A DNA stretch of 64,000 bases from Haematobia irritans (Eukaryota > Arthropoda > Insecta > Diptera > Muscidae), in the NCBI RefSeq assembly GCF_050003625.1, contig NC_134400.1, positions 54,688,066-54,752,065 on the forward strand. Direction: 5' to 3'. Shown here piece by piece: positions 11,500 through 23,719 of this stretch (position 1 is the stretch's first letter; each line of letters opens with the position of its first letter). The position numbers and the translations under genes were made by a program. The notes under the pieces were generated by a model, which saw nothing but the letters and a program-made list of their open reading frames with translations, did no database searches and was not told where the DNA came from.

Positions 11500-11732
11500 G
11501 TTATTGCTGGGTATGTCTACATCATGAGTTGTCATAATGCGGAGGAAAAAGAATCAATTAAATAGCTGTTGTGTGAATGTCCTATATTTTGTATGGGGTT
11601 TAAGGGCATATAGCTTAAAGACGTGGAAAATGTAAACATAAGAAATCAGGTTGGTTCTACAGCAGAAAATAATAGGGTGGGTTCTGCGGTAAAAACTAGA
11701 AGTGTCAATATTTAATAGATATTTTTAATCCA
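11500..11732 (+). pseudogene. Second, more decayed copy of the LINE C-terminus
   Basis: In frame pieces 'NAEEKESIK', a stop, then 'LLCECPIFC' and 'DVENVNI', followed by the 3'-UTR-like GTAAAAACTAGAAGTGTC, match the 9160-9724 LINE. A deletion removes part of the region after the cysteines. J1 begins directly after it. Confidence 0.65.
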
Positions 11733-12351
11733 TACACTGTTAGAAAAATATGTTTTTCATATGTTCCGATATAAATGAAATGTGTTTCGGGCACAATTTT
11801 TAAACACAATGTATTTAAGTGCAAACGTGTAATATTCCCGAAACTAACACTAAATGTTTGGGACACATATGTTAGAATATATTATGTTTGGGGCATAAAT
11901 GTTTCATAAAAATAATATGTGTGAATGTAAACATATATAAAGTTACAATTTTCGTGTAAACATATATATGTTGTGATATTTTATTCAGAGAGCGACAGAG
12001 AGAGAGAGAGAGAGTATAGAGAAAGAAATAGAGATGGAAACCGGGAGGATTGACGAAAGATATCAACATAACACAGCGAGAGAATCAAAAGAGAACAATT
12101 TCTATAAAACCGCTTGTATGTTGTTTCGGAAAACTGTTTTATGATAAGGCCAAAAATTGGATTTGCTTAAGTCTAAATATTATTTAATTTGAATATTAGA
12201 ATGAGTATTCGGAGTAAAGAGAATAGACATTCGGAAACAAGAGAATAGACATTTGAATAAAAAAATTTCAACAGCATGTGTTTCCGCCTTGAGAGCAGCA
12301 TTTTATGTATGTGTGGACATGTGTTTTGTTTATCATTTTTTTGACATTATG

Positions 12352-13320
12352 CACGCTCACAAAAAATCGCTTCTGTAACATATACTCCCAAACATATTTT
12401 GCTTCAAGCATATACATTTTTGGGTATTGCCCAAACATTTATATGTTTGATCTCTACCAATATATAATATGTTTGAAAGCATATTGGTCTAAACAATATA
12501 TGTTTGGGTAGTCTAAGTTCCAAACATTTTGTATTTTTGCATCCAAATTCAATAATGTTGTCTTCCAAAAAACAATATGTTATTTTGTGAACATATAATA
12601 TGTTTGGAAGCATTTTGCACCCAAAAATATTATATGCTTAAAAAAATTCTCCCAAACAATATTGTGCTCAAAATTTTATTTATTTATTTATATATTTACA
12701 ATCATAGTGAATTATGAAAATAAACAGGTAATATAGGTGCTAACAACATAGGTTTTCGACCTGAATGCTCAAAATTTTGTTTCTGCCTAATTGTATATTC
12801 CCCCACATCTTTCTCACTTCCAAGACATTTTTTAGTTCTTAGCACCTTTTTCTGTAATACAAACATTGTAGAAGAAATTATTCAATTTTTTTTTATTTTA
12901 ATTTTACCTTTTGCCGGACGGGGATTCGAACAGCGGACCACACAGTTTGTAAGGATCAAAGAAGAAGCTGATCAATTGCCCAAGGAAAAATAAAATGTAA
13001 ATTTTGTAATAACAAGCAACAACCACCAACTTAATTCAATATCGCTCCCTGTTAAATAGCGCTCCAAGCTACTAAACACATATATGTTTATAGACTATTT
13101 CTAAATTAATATATGTTTGCATCCAAGCATATTATATTTACAAACATTTTATGTCCCAAACATAATATGTTCTAACATATTAACATATATGTCCCAAACA
13201 TGTTATGCTAGTTTATGAACATTATATGCTTGCACTCAAAAATATTGTGTTTAAAAATTTGTGTTCCAAACATATAATGTTTATAGCCAAACATATGAAA
13301 AACAGTCTTTTTCATCCGTG
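12352..13320. mobile_element. Family G MITE, copy G2, nested in J1
   Basis: CACGCTCACAAAAAATCGC to TTTTTCATCCGTG, flanked by TG. The J3 host sequence (CATTATGGGCAC) shows the empty site. It is nearly identical to G1, including the tRNA-like B-box region at 12910-12955. Confidence 0.88.
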
Positions 13321-13639
13321 TGGGCACAATTTTTTTCTTGGTTCGTTAAAAGAAATCGGAACGTACGAGGAGTAAGTCAAAATATTCGCGCAAAGGAAAT
13401 TAAAACAAAAACGGTGGAAAATATACAAAAATTACAAAGGGATCTTCATAAAAGTAACGAAAGGGCACTATACTCTTTTTAGAGTTGGGACAGCAAAATG
13501 AAAAAAGGAGGAAATAGTGAATTGAGCAGTAAAATGTATAAAAACAATGTTTAGTTGCTCTTTATTAATAAGTAGTCAATGAGGAGTTGACGGACACATA
13601 TAAAAGCGGGCATTAAGTTCGAGTTTTCCAGCTAAAACA

Positions 13640-14443
13640 ATTGAAAAAGGAACTGTGCATGGTATGCTTCGGAATCTCTGGAACTTACAATATTTTATTC
13701 TTACGCACATTCGTCTACTTATTGCTAAATCATATTTACTCTCTAGACTTACATATTGCTGCGAAATTTTTGCGAGATGTGATTATGTCCATATGAGGAA
13801 AATGCAAATTTTGTTTAACGATATAACCAGATTTGTTTATGGTGTAAGGCGTTATGAAAGTATTTCTAATCATTCTACTCTACTCTGCAAAATAACTTTT
13901 ATGAATCTACTGAATTTTAGATGCCTAATATTTCTACACAAAATAATTTATTCGGGTGAACCGAAATATCTTTTTCAAAGATTATGTTTTTCACGATCGT
14001 CTAGGATAAGATCAATCATTCCAATTAGGTCTCACTATTTGGTATCTGATAGACAATTTCTGATATCTACTACTCGGCTGTGGAACAATCTACCATCGCA
14101 TTTGAGAACTATAAATAATCATCAACAATTTAAGAACAGACTGCAAAATCATTTTTCTTTGATGACATAAGTTAATATATTATATTTACGTATGTATACA
14201 ATTAATTTGACTCACCAAATATATACATGTTTTGAGGGAATTAGATTAAGATTTAATAGATTAATATTTAATTTTAATTTTATATGTTTACTACTATTAT
14301 TAATATTTTTGTTAAAAATTCTTATTATTTCAACTATTGTTATTTTTAATATTTTCATTATTGTGACACATTTTATTTTTAACTAACTTTTGTATACAGT
14401 ACTATTTATAAGTTCATACTTTTTGTACTGATATGGATCAATA

Positions 14444-14479
<36 letters not shown>

Positions 14480-14482
14480 AAA
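13640..14482 (+). pseudogene. 5'-truncated LINE with (GAAA)n tail, nested in J1
   Basis: A 171-aa frame (13655-14170) reads 'SYLLSRLTYCCEIFARCD', 'RFVYGVRRYESISNHSTLL', 'FRCLIFLHKII', 'PKYLFQRLCFSRSSR' and 'TTRLWNNLPSHLR', the C-terminal region of CR1/Jockey-superfamily ORF2 proteins downstream of the RT. The 3' UTR ends in about nine GAAA repeats (14441-14482), a typical 3' simple-repeat tail. J3 gives the uninterrupted host. The 57035-57765 fragment is a relative. Confidence 0.75.
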
Positions 14483-14556
14483 GTGTATTTTCTTTTAAAA
14501 TTATTAAAGAAAAATAAAAGGCAAAAAAAATGGATAAAGATATCATATTAGAGCGA

Positions 14557-14905
14557 TAGGTTAGGTTAGGTGGCAGCCCCGATGTATAAGGCTCACTTAG
14601 ACTATTCAGTCCATTGTGATACCACATTGGTGAACTTCTCTCTTATCACTGAGTGCTGCCCGATTCCATGTTAAGCTCAATGACAAGGGACCTCCTTTTT
14701 ATAGCCGAGTCCGAACGGCGTTCCACATTGTAGTGAAACCACTTAGAGAAGCTTTGAAACCCTCAGAAATGTCACCAGCATTACTGAGGTGGGATAATCC
14801 ACCGCTGAAAAACTTTTTTTGGTGTTCGGTCGAAGCAGGAATCGAACCTACGACCTTGTGTATGCAAGGCGAGCATGCTAACCATTGCACCACAGTGGCG
14901 ACAAT
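14557..14905 (-). mobile_element. tRNA-derived SINE, nearly full length
   Basis: On the minus strand: a head with A-box-like GTGCAATGGTTAGCATG and B-box GGTTCGATTCC, then GCTTCGACCGAACACC. A body follows (CAGCGGTGGATTATCCCACC, CGGACTCGGCTATAAAAAGG, GGGCAGCACTCAGTGATAAG), and the tail is TAGTCTAAGTGAGCC...ACCTAACCTAA. It is inserted in the J1 backbone. Pol III transcription from the head is the expected mode for this class. Confidence 0.88.
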
Positions 14906-15251
14906 GCCAACTTAATACCGGCCTTGAAGGTAAAAATGAAATTATATACAAAACACGATAAGTCTTAAATGATTTTAAAATGGTGTTAAAACTGTTCACG
15001 CCTAAATAAATTTATGTATATATTATAAAATTATTTATTAATGTTTATACTCGACTCCACGTTCTTCTTTTGTTAGAACTTTTCAAACGTTTATACCAAA
15101 AACAGTTTTTTGTTAGAAAATTGTTATTTTTGCAATAAAACATAATATTTGATCCAAAAGCTAAGTCCATTTCGTTTATATCAAGCACTGTTTCTGACTG
15201 TAAATCTTTAATAACCCACATTTCGAAGTTTCATTATAAAAATTTAATATA

Positions 15252-16810
15252 CACTCAAAAAAATTTGAGCTCTCTATTTCACTAAAGCCAATTTAACTCT
15301 GTTTTAGTTCATGTAATTATTATGTTTGGAGAATGTTTCCTTTACTCTAATAATTTTTTGTGTACGTTAGTTAAATTAACTAAAAAACGGAAAAAATTAT
15401 ACACAAATTAAGCATACAAATTTACTAAATTCGTATTTCTCACAAAATAGTTCATTATTTCTTTAAATTTGTAAATTTTACTACAAATGCGTCTATCATG
15501 AACTTCCTATGTTACTAAAGACATTTTTGCAATTTTAAACTCCAATTTTTTCCTTCAAACTAAATTTTTATACCCTTCACCACTACTGTGGTACAGGGTA
15601 TAATAAGTTTGTGCATTTGTATGTAACGCCAAGAAGGAGTAATCATAGACCAACCTTTTAGTATACGGATCGGCTTAGAATTAAATTCTGAGTCGATTTA
15701 GCGATGTCCGTCTGTCTGTCTGTCTGTTGGTGTATTTTTGTGTGCAAAGTACAGCTCGCAGTTTTAGTCCGATTGTCCTAAAATTTGGTATAGGGTCCTG
15801 TTTCGGCTCCAAGACGATCCCTATTGATTTTGGAAAAAATCGGTTCAGATTTAGATATAGCTGCCATATATATTTTTCACCGATCTGGTTATAATTGGCG
15901 TGTATATCAACCGATCTTCCTCAAATTCCGTACATCCGAATATTTTATGAGTCTCGAAAAACTTGCAAAATATCAGCCAAATCGGTTCAGATTTAGATAT
16001 AGCTCCCAGTTATAGCTCTCGCCCGATTTACACTCATTTGCCCACAGAGGCCAATTTTTTGCTCCGATTTAGTTGAAATTTTGCACGGGGAGTAGAATTA
16101 GCATTGTAGCTATGCGTGCCAAATTTGGTTGAAATCGGTTCAGATTTAGATATAGCTCCCATATATATGTTTTTCTGATTTCGACAAAAATGGTCAAAAT
16201 ACCAACATTTTCCTTGTAAAATCGCCACTGCTTAGTCGAAAAGTTGTAAAAATGACTCTAATTTTCCTAAACTTCTATTACATATATATCGAGCCATAAA
16301 TCATAAATAAACTTTTGCGAAGTTTCCTTAAAATTGCTTCAGATTTAAATGTTTCCCATATGATGTTTTACTAACATTGTGTTCCACCCTAGTGCATTAG
16401 CCAACCTAAATTTTGAGTTTATAGATTTTGTAAAAGTCTATCAAATTCTGTCCAAATCGAGTGATATATAAATGTATGAATTTGGGACAAACCCTTATAT
16501 ATAGCACCCAACACATTTGAGGGATGTGATATGGTATCGAAAATTTAGATCTACAAATTGGTGCAGGGTGTAATATAGTCGGTCCCGTCCGACTTTAGAC
16601 TTTCCTTACTTGTTTTCTTTAACATGCGAAAAAAATAATTATGTGTAATAAATTTTCTTGAATTTAGCGAAAAATATTTACTTATTTCTGTGATATCGGC
16701 GTGATGCCAGCGTTTGTAATACTCTTTAGTTAAAATTTTCTAAAAATATTCAAAGTTTTCTAAAATTTATCAAAAGTTTTCTTCCTGTTGGGTTTACTGT
16801 TTTTTCAGTG
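15252..16810 (+). mobile_element. Family E MITE, copy E1, split by A2, nested in J1
   Basis: Ends CACTCAAAAAAATTTGAGC and TTTTTTCAGTG, flanked by TA (15250-15251, 16811-16812). Body landmarks are 'CACTAAAGCCAATTTAACTC', 'AAACTCCAATTTTTTCC', and after the insert 'AAATTTTCTTGAATTTAGCG'. Relatives at 27228, 34734 (minus), 42139 (minus), 54204 and 58505 give the uninterrupted sequence. Confidence 0.85.
15569..16612 (+). mobile_element. Family A element, copy A2, nested in E1
   Basis: TATACCCTTCACCAC to CTTACTTG with three internal units, the GTGGTG-type subterminal repeat degraded to TTGGTGCAGGG, and the GTCGG/CCGAC hairpin. It lies between CAAACTAAATTTT and TTTTCTTTAACATG of E1, so it inserted into a T-run. 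Confidence 0.85.
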
Positions 16811-16845
16811 TAGTAAACAAAAAATAAAAAAAAGAAATTGGTGTT

Positions 16846-17112
16846 CGGTCAGAGCTGGGATTGAACCCACGACCCTTTGCATGCAAGGCAGACATGCTAA
16901 CCACTGTTCCACGTGGCCAACAAATGTATGTTTCTGTTAAATAATGTTATGTTTGCATGGGCTCGTGGACGCTGCAAACTATGCTATAAAAATGTAACAT
17001 ATAACGATAATTGTCTAAAGGTGACTAACAGCAACGTAGCTGTTAGCCCAGTGGATGGTGTGTTGGCTTACAAACTCTATGGTCCTCGGGTCGATTCTCC
17101 GTCCAGGCGAAA
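16846..17112. repeat. Head-to-head pair of tRNA-like modules in J1
   Basis: On the minus strand (16846-16918), CAGTGGTTAGCATGTCTGCC and GGGTTCAATCCC read as A- and B-box-like elements. On the plus strand (17034-17112), CCCAGTGGATGGTGTGTTGG and GGGTCGATTCTCC do the same. The modules point away from each other across ~115 bp. The minus-strand module shares its A-box/B-box core and flank with the SINE head. Neither folds as a credible functional tRNA, so both are called tRNA-derived. Confidence 0.7.
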
Positions 17113-17757
17113 GGTAAAATTTAAAAAATTTATAAAAGGCGCCAATAACTAAAAAATTTCATGGAAGTGAAAATTATGTGAGGGAATGAGCACAATCTTC
17201 TTTGGGGAAAATTCTTCCAAGCGTATAATATTTTTGGGCTCAAAATGCTTCCAAACTTATAATATGTTCACATAAAACAAACCTATTAATGTTTCGGCAG
17301 TATCCAATAGTATATGTGCTTCCTGCAAAATTTGTTTGGAACATATGTTAGAGAAGCGATTTTTTTTTTGTTGAGGGTGTAGGGTTAAACATAGATATAT
17401 TGGTCTAAACAGGGCTGTGGAGTCCAGTCAATTTTGCTCGACTCCGGCTCCGACTCCCGCATTTCTTATTAGCCTCGACTCCGATTCCGACTCCGGAGTC
17501 GACTACAGGTGGTGTACCTAAATCTCATTTTAACAGTATTCCAATTGTAATTTTAAGGTGTAGTGTTCCAAAAATGCCATATGTGTTTATATGTCCAAAA
17601 GAACTCTAATTTTAATTTTTGATGCAACTCGACGACAAATCTCAGCATTTTAGGAATGTAAAGAAATCTACATTTTAATTTCAGGCCAGTAATTAAAATA
17701 CGACACAAGACTTTATAGAGACCACATCAAAATATGGATAGATAACAACAATCTCCA

Positions 17758-20407
17758 CACCCTCAAAAAAATCGCTTCTGTAACATATACTCCATATATA
17801 TACTCCAACATATTTTGCTTCAAGCATATAAATTTTTTGGTATTGCCCAAACATTTATATGTTTGATTTCTTCCAATATATAATATGTTTGAAAGCATAT
17901 TGGTCTAAACAATATATGTTTGGGTAGTCTAAGTTCCAAACATTTTGTATATTTCCATCCAAATTCAATAATGTTGTCTTCCAAAAAACTATATGTTCTT
18001 ATGTGAACATATAATATGTTTGGAAACATTTTGAACCCACAAATATTATATGCTTAGAAGAATTTTCTCCCAAAGAAGATTGTGCTCAATTTTTTTTTTT
18101 CTGCCTAATTGTATATTCCCTCACATTTTTTTCACTTTTTCTGTAATACAAACATTTTAGAAGAAATTATTATATTTTATATTTTTTTTTAATTTTACCT
18201 TTTGCCGGACGGGGATTCGAACAGCGGACCACACAGTTTGTAAGCTAGCACATTAACCACTGGCCTACGTAGCTGTTATGGTCATCAAGAGATAATTATC
18301 GTTATAAGTTATATTTATATAGCATAGCTTGCGGCGCCCACGAGCCGGTGCAAACATAACATTGTTTAACAACATAACATTGTTAAACATACATTTGTTG
18401 GCAGCGTGGAGCAGTGGTTGGTCGTCCGCCTTGCGTGACAGGGGACCTGGGTTCGATCCCTGCTTCGACCAACACCATTTTTTTTAAATATATTTTTTAA
18501 CATATATTTCAGATACGTTCGGAAGTTCCCGAAAAGGTGTTCAGCATTACATACTATTATATTAAATTTTTACTACGAAATTGTAAAGCGTGTTTTATAA
18601 AATACTTAAAGTCAGAAAAGAAAAGGGCTTGATATAAACGAAATGGACTGAGTTCAAATCAAATATTATTTTTTTATTGCAACAATAAAAATTGTGTAAA
18701 GGTTTTTGTATACAAGTTTAAAATTTTCGAAGAAATTCAAAAACTCTTACAAAAGAAGAACGTGAAGTCGAGTATATATAAATATTTTTCCATCGAATCC
18801 TAAGGTTAACGATAACCATTCAAAAGCACATTATATTTAAATTCTAAACAGTAATTTTAAAACAGCACATAAATTTATTTTGGTGTGAACAATTGTTTGC
18901 TAGCATGTTACACCATTAAATTAGAAATACAAATAATTATGAATTTTTATTAACGAATAATTTTGTACTTAATTTAATTCTTAAGGCCGGTATAAAGTAG
19001 GCATTATCGCGTTAAAATGGTCATGTTTACCCTTTTACTTTTCTTTAATAATTTCTTTTAAAGAAAATAAACTTATTCAATTCTTGCTTTGGATCTTTCC
19101 CCACCATGTTATAATACAATTTACCGGAAAAAGTTGTAATGTTATGCTGGTTTTGCCGCTAAAATTAGAAATAATTTTAGCGGCAAAACTCGAACTCAAT
19201 GCCCACTTTTATTTTCGAAAAAATCCGTCAACTCCTCTTGGACTATTCATTAATAAAGAGGAACTAATCTTTGTTTTTATAGATCTTCAAAGGTCGAAAC
19301 TTTCAATGAAGTCGTGTTGTCGTTATAATTAAGTGATTTGACTTAAAAATGGGTATCATAACATGAAAGAACAAATTTTGGACTAAGGTCAACTTGACTT
19401 TAATAATTCAGAAAAATTCTTTAAAATTAATGAAACTGTCTTTAAATTTGTTGCATTTTTGCATCTTGACTACAAAGCAAAAATCATTAAAAAATAGGAT
19501 GTGTTTTTCAATACTTTATTTTAAAGACATTTTTTACTTGAAACATAGCATAATTTCTACTGGAAGTCTTGTTTTTAACGGACATTTTATAGCATATGAA
19601 AAAAAGCTGAAAAAGCGAAAAATTGAAATGTGCTTCGTAGAGTCAAGTACACAAAACTCCATTTAATAGAGAATTGTGTCTTAAAAATTGTTAAAGTGGA
19701 GACACAATCTTTGGAACCGGACATGCTTTTTGTTCAGTGTATAGTGCCCTTTCGTTAGTTTTTATGAAGATCCCTTTAATTACCTTTGTTTGAATATTAT
19801 GACTTACTCGTCCTACATTCCGATTTGTTTTGACGAAACAAAAAAATTGTGCCCGTAATGCGAAAATGAAAAACAAAACTCATGTTCTTTTTTTTCAAAT
19901 ATATTTTATCTTGGTTCCGAATGAATTTTCTCTCTGAATACTCATTTTAATATTTTACTTAAGCATATACAATTTTTGGCGAAGTCTTATATCACAACAT
20001 ATATATTTTCACTCATAATATGTAAATTTATACTTGTTTATATTCACACATAGTATTTTTCCTATATTTAATGAAATTTTCTTTGTGTATATATATTTGT
20101 AATGCGCCAATTGGTTACTTTCATTATTTTACTTCCAGCATACACTTTGTCTCTCTTTGTAAACACATATATGTTTATGGGCTATTTCTAAATTTATATA
20201 TGTTTGCATCCAAGCATATTATATTTACAAACATTTTATGTCCCAAACATAATATGTTCTAACATATTAACATATATGTCCCAAACATATTATGCTAGTT
20301 TATGAACATTATATGTTTGGAATCAAAAATATTGTGTTTAAAAATTTGAGTTCCAAACATATAATGTTTATACCCAAACATGTGAAAAACAGTCTTTTTC
20401 GTCCGTG
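17758..20407. mobile_element. Family J element, copy J2 (longest uninterrupted copy)
   Basis: Begins CACCCTCAAAAAAATCGC and ends TTTTTCGTCCGTG, flanked by CA. At 2.65 kb it contains ATATGTTTG-type subterminal repeats at both ends, the tRNA-like pair (18190-18472), a hairpin around GCCGCTAAAATTAG near 19155-19190, and 'CCCTTTCGTTAGTTTTTATG'. Frames at 19084-19332 and 19394-19666 lack recognisable domains, and I do not call them genes. Confidence 0.8.
18190..18472. repeat. Head-to-head pair of tRNA-like modules in J2
   Basis: Minus-strand module 18190-18275: B-box-like GTTCGAATCCCCG and A-box-like CCAGTGGTTAATGTG. Plus-strand module 18407-18472: GCAGTGGTTGGTCG and GGGTTCGATCCC followed by TGCTTCGACC, as in the SINE head. 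The two lie ~130 bp apart and diverge. Confidence 0.72.
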
Positions 20408-20649
20408 CAGAATATGAAAAATTTCTCAAAACAAATCGGGAATGGGTTTATATGTAGGTGCTATATCACAAAATTGTTCGGTATGACACATCTTCGAACT
20501 CAACATGCCAGCTAGAAATTCAGAACGTTAGGCTCTATTGCTATATTGCCTTAAAATTGTACCTTTATCAAGAGTAAAAATTGATAGTTTAATATGTTAA
20601 AAATGGACTATACAATTGATCAATTCAGCCAATATTCTAATAAAACCTA

Positions 20650-21625
20650 CACGGATGAAAAAGACTGTTTTTCATATGTTTGGCTATAAACATTATATGT
20701 TTGGAACACAAATTTTTAAACACAATATTTTTGAGTGCAAGCATATAATGTTCATAAACTAGCATAACATGTTTGGGACATATATGTTAATATGTTAGAA
20801 CATATTATGTTTGGGACATAAAATGTTTGTAAATATAATATGCTTGGATGCAAACATATATTAATTTAGAAATAGCCTATAAACATATATGTGTTTAGTA
20901 GCTTGGAGCGCTATTTAACAGGGAGCGATATTGAATTAAGTTGGTGGTTGTTGCTTGTTATTACAAAATTAACATTTTATTTTTCCTTGGGCAATTGATC
21001 AGCTACTTCTTTGATCCTTACAAACTGTGTGGTCCGCTGTTCGAATCCCCGTCCGGCAAAAGGTAAAATTAAAATAAAAAAATCATACAATTGAATAATT
21101 TCTTCTACAATGTTTGTATTACAGAAAAAGGTGCTAAGAACTAAAAAATCTCGTGGAAGTGAGAAAGATGTGGGGGAATATACAATTGGGCAGAAACAAA
21201 ATTTTGAGCATTCAGGTCGAAAACCTATGTTGTTAGCACCTATATTACCTGTTTATTTTCATAATTCGTTATGATTGTAAATATATAAATAAATAAATAA
21301 AATTTTAAGCACAATATTGTTTGGGAGAATTTTTTTTAAGCATATAATATTTTTGGGTGCAAAATGCTTCCAAACATATTATATGTTCACATAATAACAT
21401 ATTATTTTTTGGAAGACAACATTATTGAATTTGGATGCAAAAATACAAAATGTTTGGAACTTAGACTACCCAAACATATATTGTTTAGACCAATATGCTT
21501 TCAAACATATTATATATTGGAAGAGATCAAACATATAAATGTTTGGGCAATACCCAAAAATGTATATGCTTGAAGCAAAATATGTTTGGGAGTATATGTT
21601 ACAGAAGCGATTTTTTGTGAGCGTG
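20650..21625. mobile_element. Family G MITE, copy G3, nested in the hAT element
   Basis: CACGGATGAAAAAGACTG to TTTTTTGTGAGCGTG, flanked by TA on both sides. It is in the opposite orientation to G1 and G2. The tRNA-like half reads on the plus strand at 21020-21065 (GCTGTTCGAATCCCCGTCCG). Confidence 0.88.
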
Positions 21626-21872
21626 TACACTTTATATCACCGTGAAATTTCACTTATATAAATACACTTTGGATGGCCTGAAATCCAGTACTTCGTTTTT
21701 CGTTGTTCGATTAAAACCCTCAATCGAATCTAAGTTGTCGAAATATTTCATTTGTTACAAAGCCGGAGTCGGAGTCGGAGTCGAGCAAAATTTATACGAC
21801 TCCGCCTCCGACTCCGACCCCAGCAAAATTTTCAGACTCCGACTCCAAGACTCCGGCTCCGGATCCACCCTG

Positions 21873-22102
21873 GGTCTAAGACATCATAAAGTATATATAT
21901 TCTTCCGGTTGTTGGAATCACGCTTACTTTCGAACGGGACAAGCTATCCCCTTGAAATTTGGCAGCTTCCTGGAAATGCAAATTTCATCCGATCCAGTTG
22001 AAATGTGGTACATGACATTAGTCTATGGTTTGATTTCTATGCAATCCATGGAGTATGGCACATAAGATTCGGTCTGACCCAACTTTGAGCCATATGTACT
22101 TG
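21873..22102 (+). mobile_element. Family C fragment that hosts the hAT element
   Basis: 'GACATCATAAAGTATATATA', 'CATCCGATCCAGTTGAAATG' and a 3' end with CAATCCATGGAG and TGTACTTG. Its left continuation is 17382-17409 (ACATAGATATATTGGTCTAA), corresponding to 'CGAAATATTGCTCTAAGACC' in intact copies. Confidence 0.7.
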
Positions 22103-22706
22103 TTTGTAATTTATTTTCTTTTCTATCTCTATTATTTTCGGATTTTTTCTCATTTAAATTAAAAATAAAGACTTTTTTATTCAGTGTAGATGGCTCAATT
22201 TAAAGGTGTAAATTAAAAATCGTTCGCCACAGAATTCGTCGAATTAGATCCGTTTTAACGAGATATTGATTGCGAGTAGGCCATGCTATTTTCTTAAGAA
22301 AAATTCATATTTACTTACTATTCGTATTTTAACAATTTACAATACAATACCTGAAAAAAGAAATAGTATATATAAGTGTATGTGGAAATATTGTCTTTAT
22401 GTATATGAAAATATTTAAAAAATATGCTATACTATTAATTTCTAGAAAATTTTAAAAAACCTTTTGCAGTATTTGCAATATAATTTATTTTTGTTATTTT
22501 CCGAATTTAGAAGAAAGTCTTAGAAGAATAAACCAGTTGGAAATTTTAAGTTATTTATAAAAATTTTTATTTTTATTCCCCATATTCAAACTTGAAGTAA
22601 ACTTTGACCTTGTCTGTATAAAAGAATTTTTTTCGGCCACGAGATATTTCATGGATTACTAGGCGAATGTTCTACATGGTTGCACCAATGAAGTAATGGG
22701 GTTTGG
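22103..22706. other. No gene seen; AT-rich sequence
   Basis: Contains a TTTTTTATTCAGTGTA motif near 22170-22190 resembling an E-type terminus, but no partner end. No coding frame was found. Confidence 0.4.
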
Positions 22707-22829
22707 TAAAGGGTGATACGGTCAAAATTTGGTCAATATAAACTTGACGTATTTCTTTCAATTTTGCATTTAAAAAACCTGAACACTCCTCATTTTGAAG
22801 GTGTGTGTGTGTAGAATGTTGCTCCTATT

Positions 22830-23679
22830 TTGATTTTGGAATTCACTCTTCAGTTGTCAAAATGCCGTCCAAGCAAGAAGATCAAAATTTTGATCGCGCA
22901 TCGCGAAAATCCGAGCTACTCGCACGCAAAGCTGGCAAAATCGCTAAAAGTTGCCAAATCAACCGTAACAAATGTAATTAAAGTGTTTGGGGAACGTTTG
23001 TCGACAGCCAGGAAGTCTGGATCGGGGGGAAATCGAAAACCGGAAGCCGCTGAGACGACAAAGAGAGTTGCCGGTAGTTTCAAGCGAAACCCTAACCTCT
23101 CTCTCCGAGATGCCGCAAATAAGCTGGGTGTATCGTCTACAACCGTGCATCGAGCCAAAAAAACGAGCCGGACTATCGACCTAAAACAAGGTAGTGACTC
23201 CAAATCGCGATGATAAACAAAATACGACGGCAAAGCCGACTACAAGCAGCTTCCAGGACAGGAGTTTTATACGGCAAAAGGAAGGCATTTTCTTAGCTTC
23301 CGGGACTGTCGACCAAGAAATTTACGTGAAAGAGTGTTTGAATATACGTCTGCTGCCTTTCCTGAAGAAACACGGTTGTTCCGTACTGTTTTGGCAGGAT
23401 TTGGCATCTTGCCATTACGGTAAAAAGGCCATGGAGTGGTACGCCGCCAACAACGTGCAGGTGGTTCCCAAGGACAAAAACCCTCCCAACACGCCAGAGC
23501 TCCGCCCAATTGAGAAATACTGGGCTATTGTCAAGCGGAACCTAAAGAAGACCAAAAAAACTGCTAAGGCAAACTGGCTTTCTGCGGCGAAGAAGGTGGA
23601 CAAGGTGGCTGTACAAAATCTGATGGCAGGTGTCAAGCGTGAGGCCCGGCAATTCGGATTTGGAAAAGCGAAAGCCTAA
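22830..23679 (+). pseudogene. DD37E transposase, internally deleted and frameshifted
   Basis: The N-terminal frame (to 23213) has a paired-type helix-turn-helix: 'YSHAKLAKSLKVAKSTVTNV' then 'NLSLRDAANKLGVSSTTVHR'. The likely original ATG at 22868 (MPSKQ) lies in another frame, so a 1-nt shift occurs soon after it. The C-terminal frame (23194-23679) keeps 'FWQDLASCHY' and 'ELRPIEKYW', with 37 residues between the D and the E. The segment with the first catalytic Asp is deleted around 23245: GQEFYTAKGR-like codons there survive only in a third frame. It is non-functional. The spacing matches the D37E group known from mosquitoes; the exact family is unverified. Confidence 0.85.
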
Positions 23680-23719
23680 CTGAATATTTTTCTTGAACTT
23701 TATACTAATGGAACTTGAA

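Larger units (their letters stand above)
11735..17379. mobile_element. Family J element, copy J1, with five nested insertions
   Basis: Ends are CACTGTTAGAAAAATATG and TTTTTTTTGTTGAGGGTG, flanked by TA (11733-11734, 17380-17381). The backbone matches J3 (48205-50007, opposite orientation): a GAGAGA-rich block, 'ACGAAAGATATCAA', 'CTTGAGAGCAGCATTTTATG', 'GGGCACTATACTCTTTTTAG', 'GTCGACTCCACGTTC'-like sequence, then two tRNA-like modules. Nested inside are G2, a LINE, a SINE, and E1 with A2 inside E1. No transposase-like frame is evident, so it is non-autonomous. Confidence 0.8.
17410..21872. mobile_element. hAT element with GACTCC subterminal repeats; hosts J2 and G3
   Basis: Starts CAGGGCTGTGGAGTC and ends TCCACCCTG. 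Multiple GACTCCG/CGGAGTC repeats lie within 110 bp of each end. Flanks GGTCTAAA (17402-17409) and GGTCTAAG (21873-21880) form a 7/8-matching 8-bp target duplication in a family C host. Without the nested J2 and G3, only ~840 bp of its own sequence remains. I see no transposase frame, so it is non-autonomous. Confidence 0.78.

Noticed and set aside
19084..19666. Two plus-strand frames inside J2 as a transposase
   Set aside because: No helix-turn-helix or DDE motif; the corresponding region in J3 is not open.
7768..21625. CRISPR-like or satellite array from the repeated ATATGTTTGG motif
   Set aside because: The motif is a subterminal repeat within defined TIR elements; there are no regular spacers, and the host is a eukaryote.
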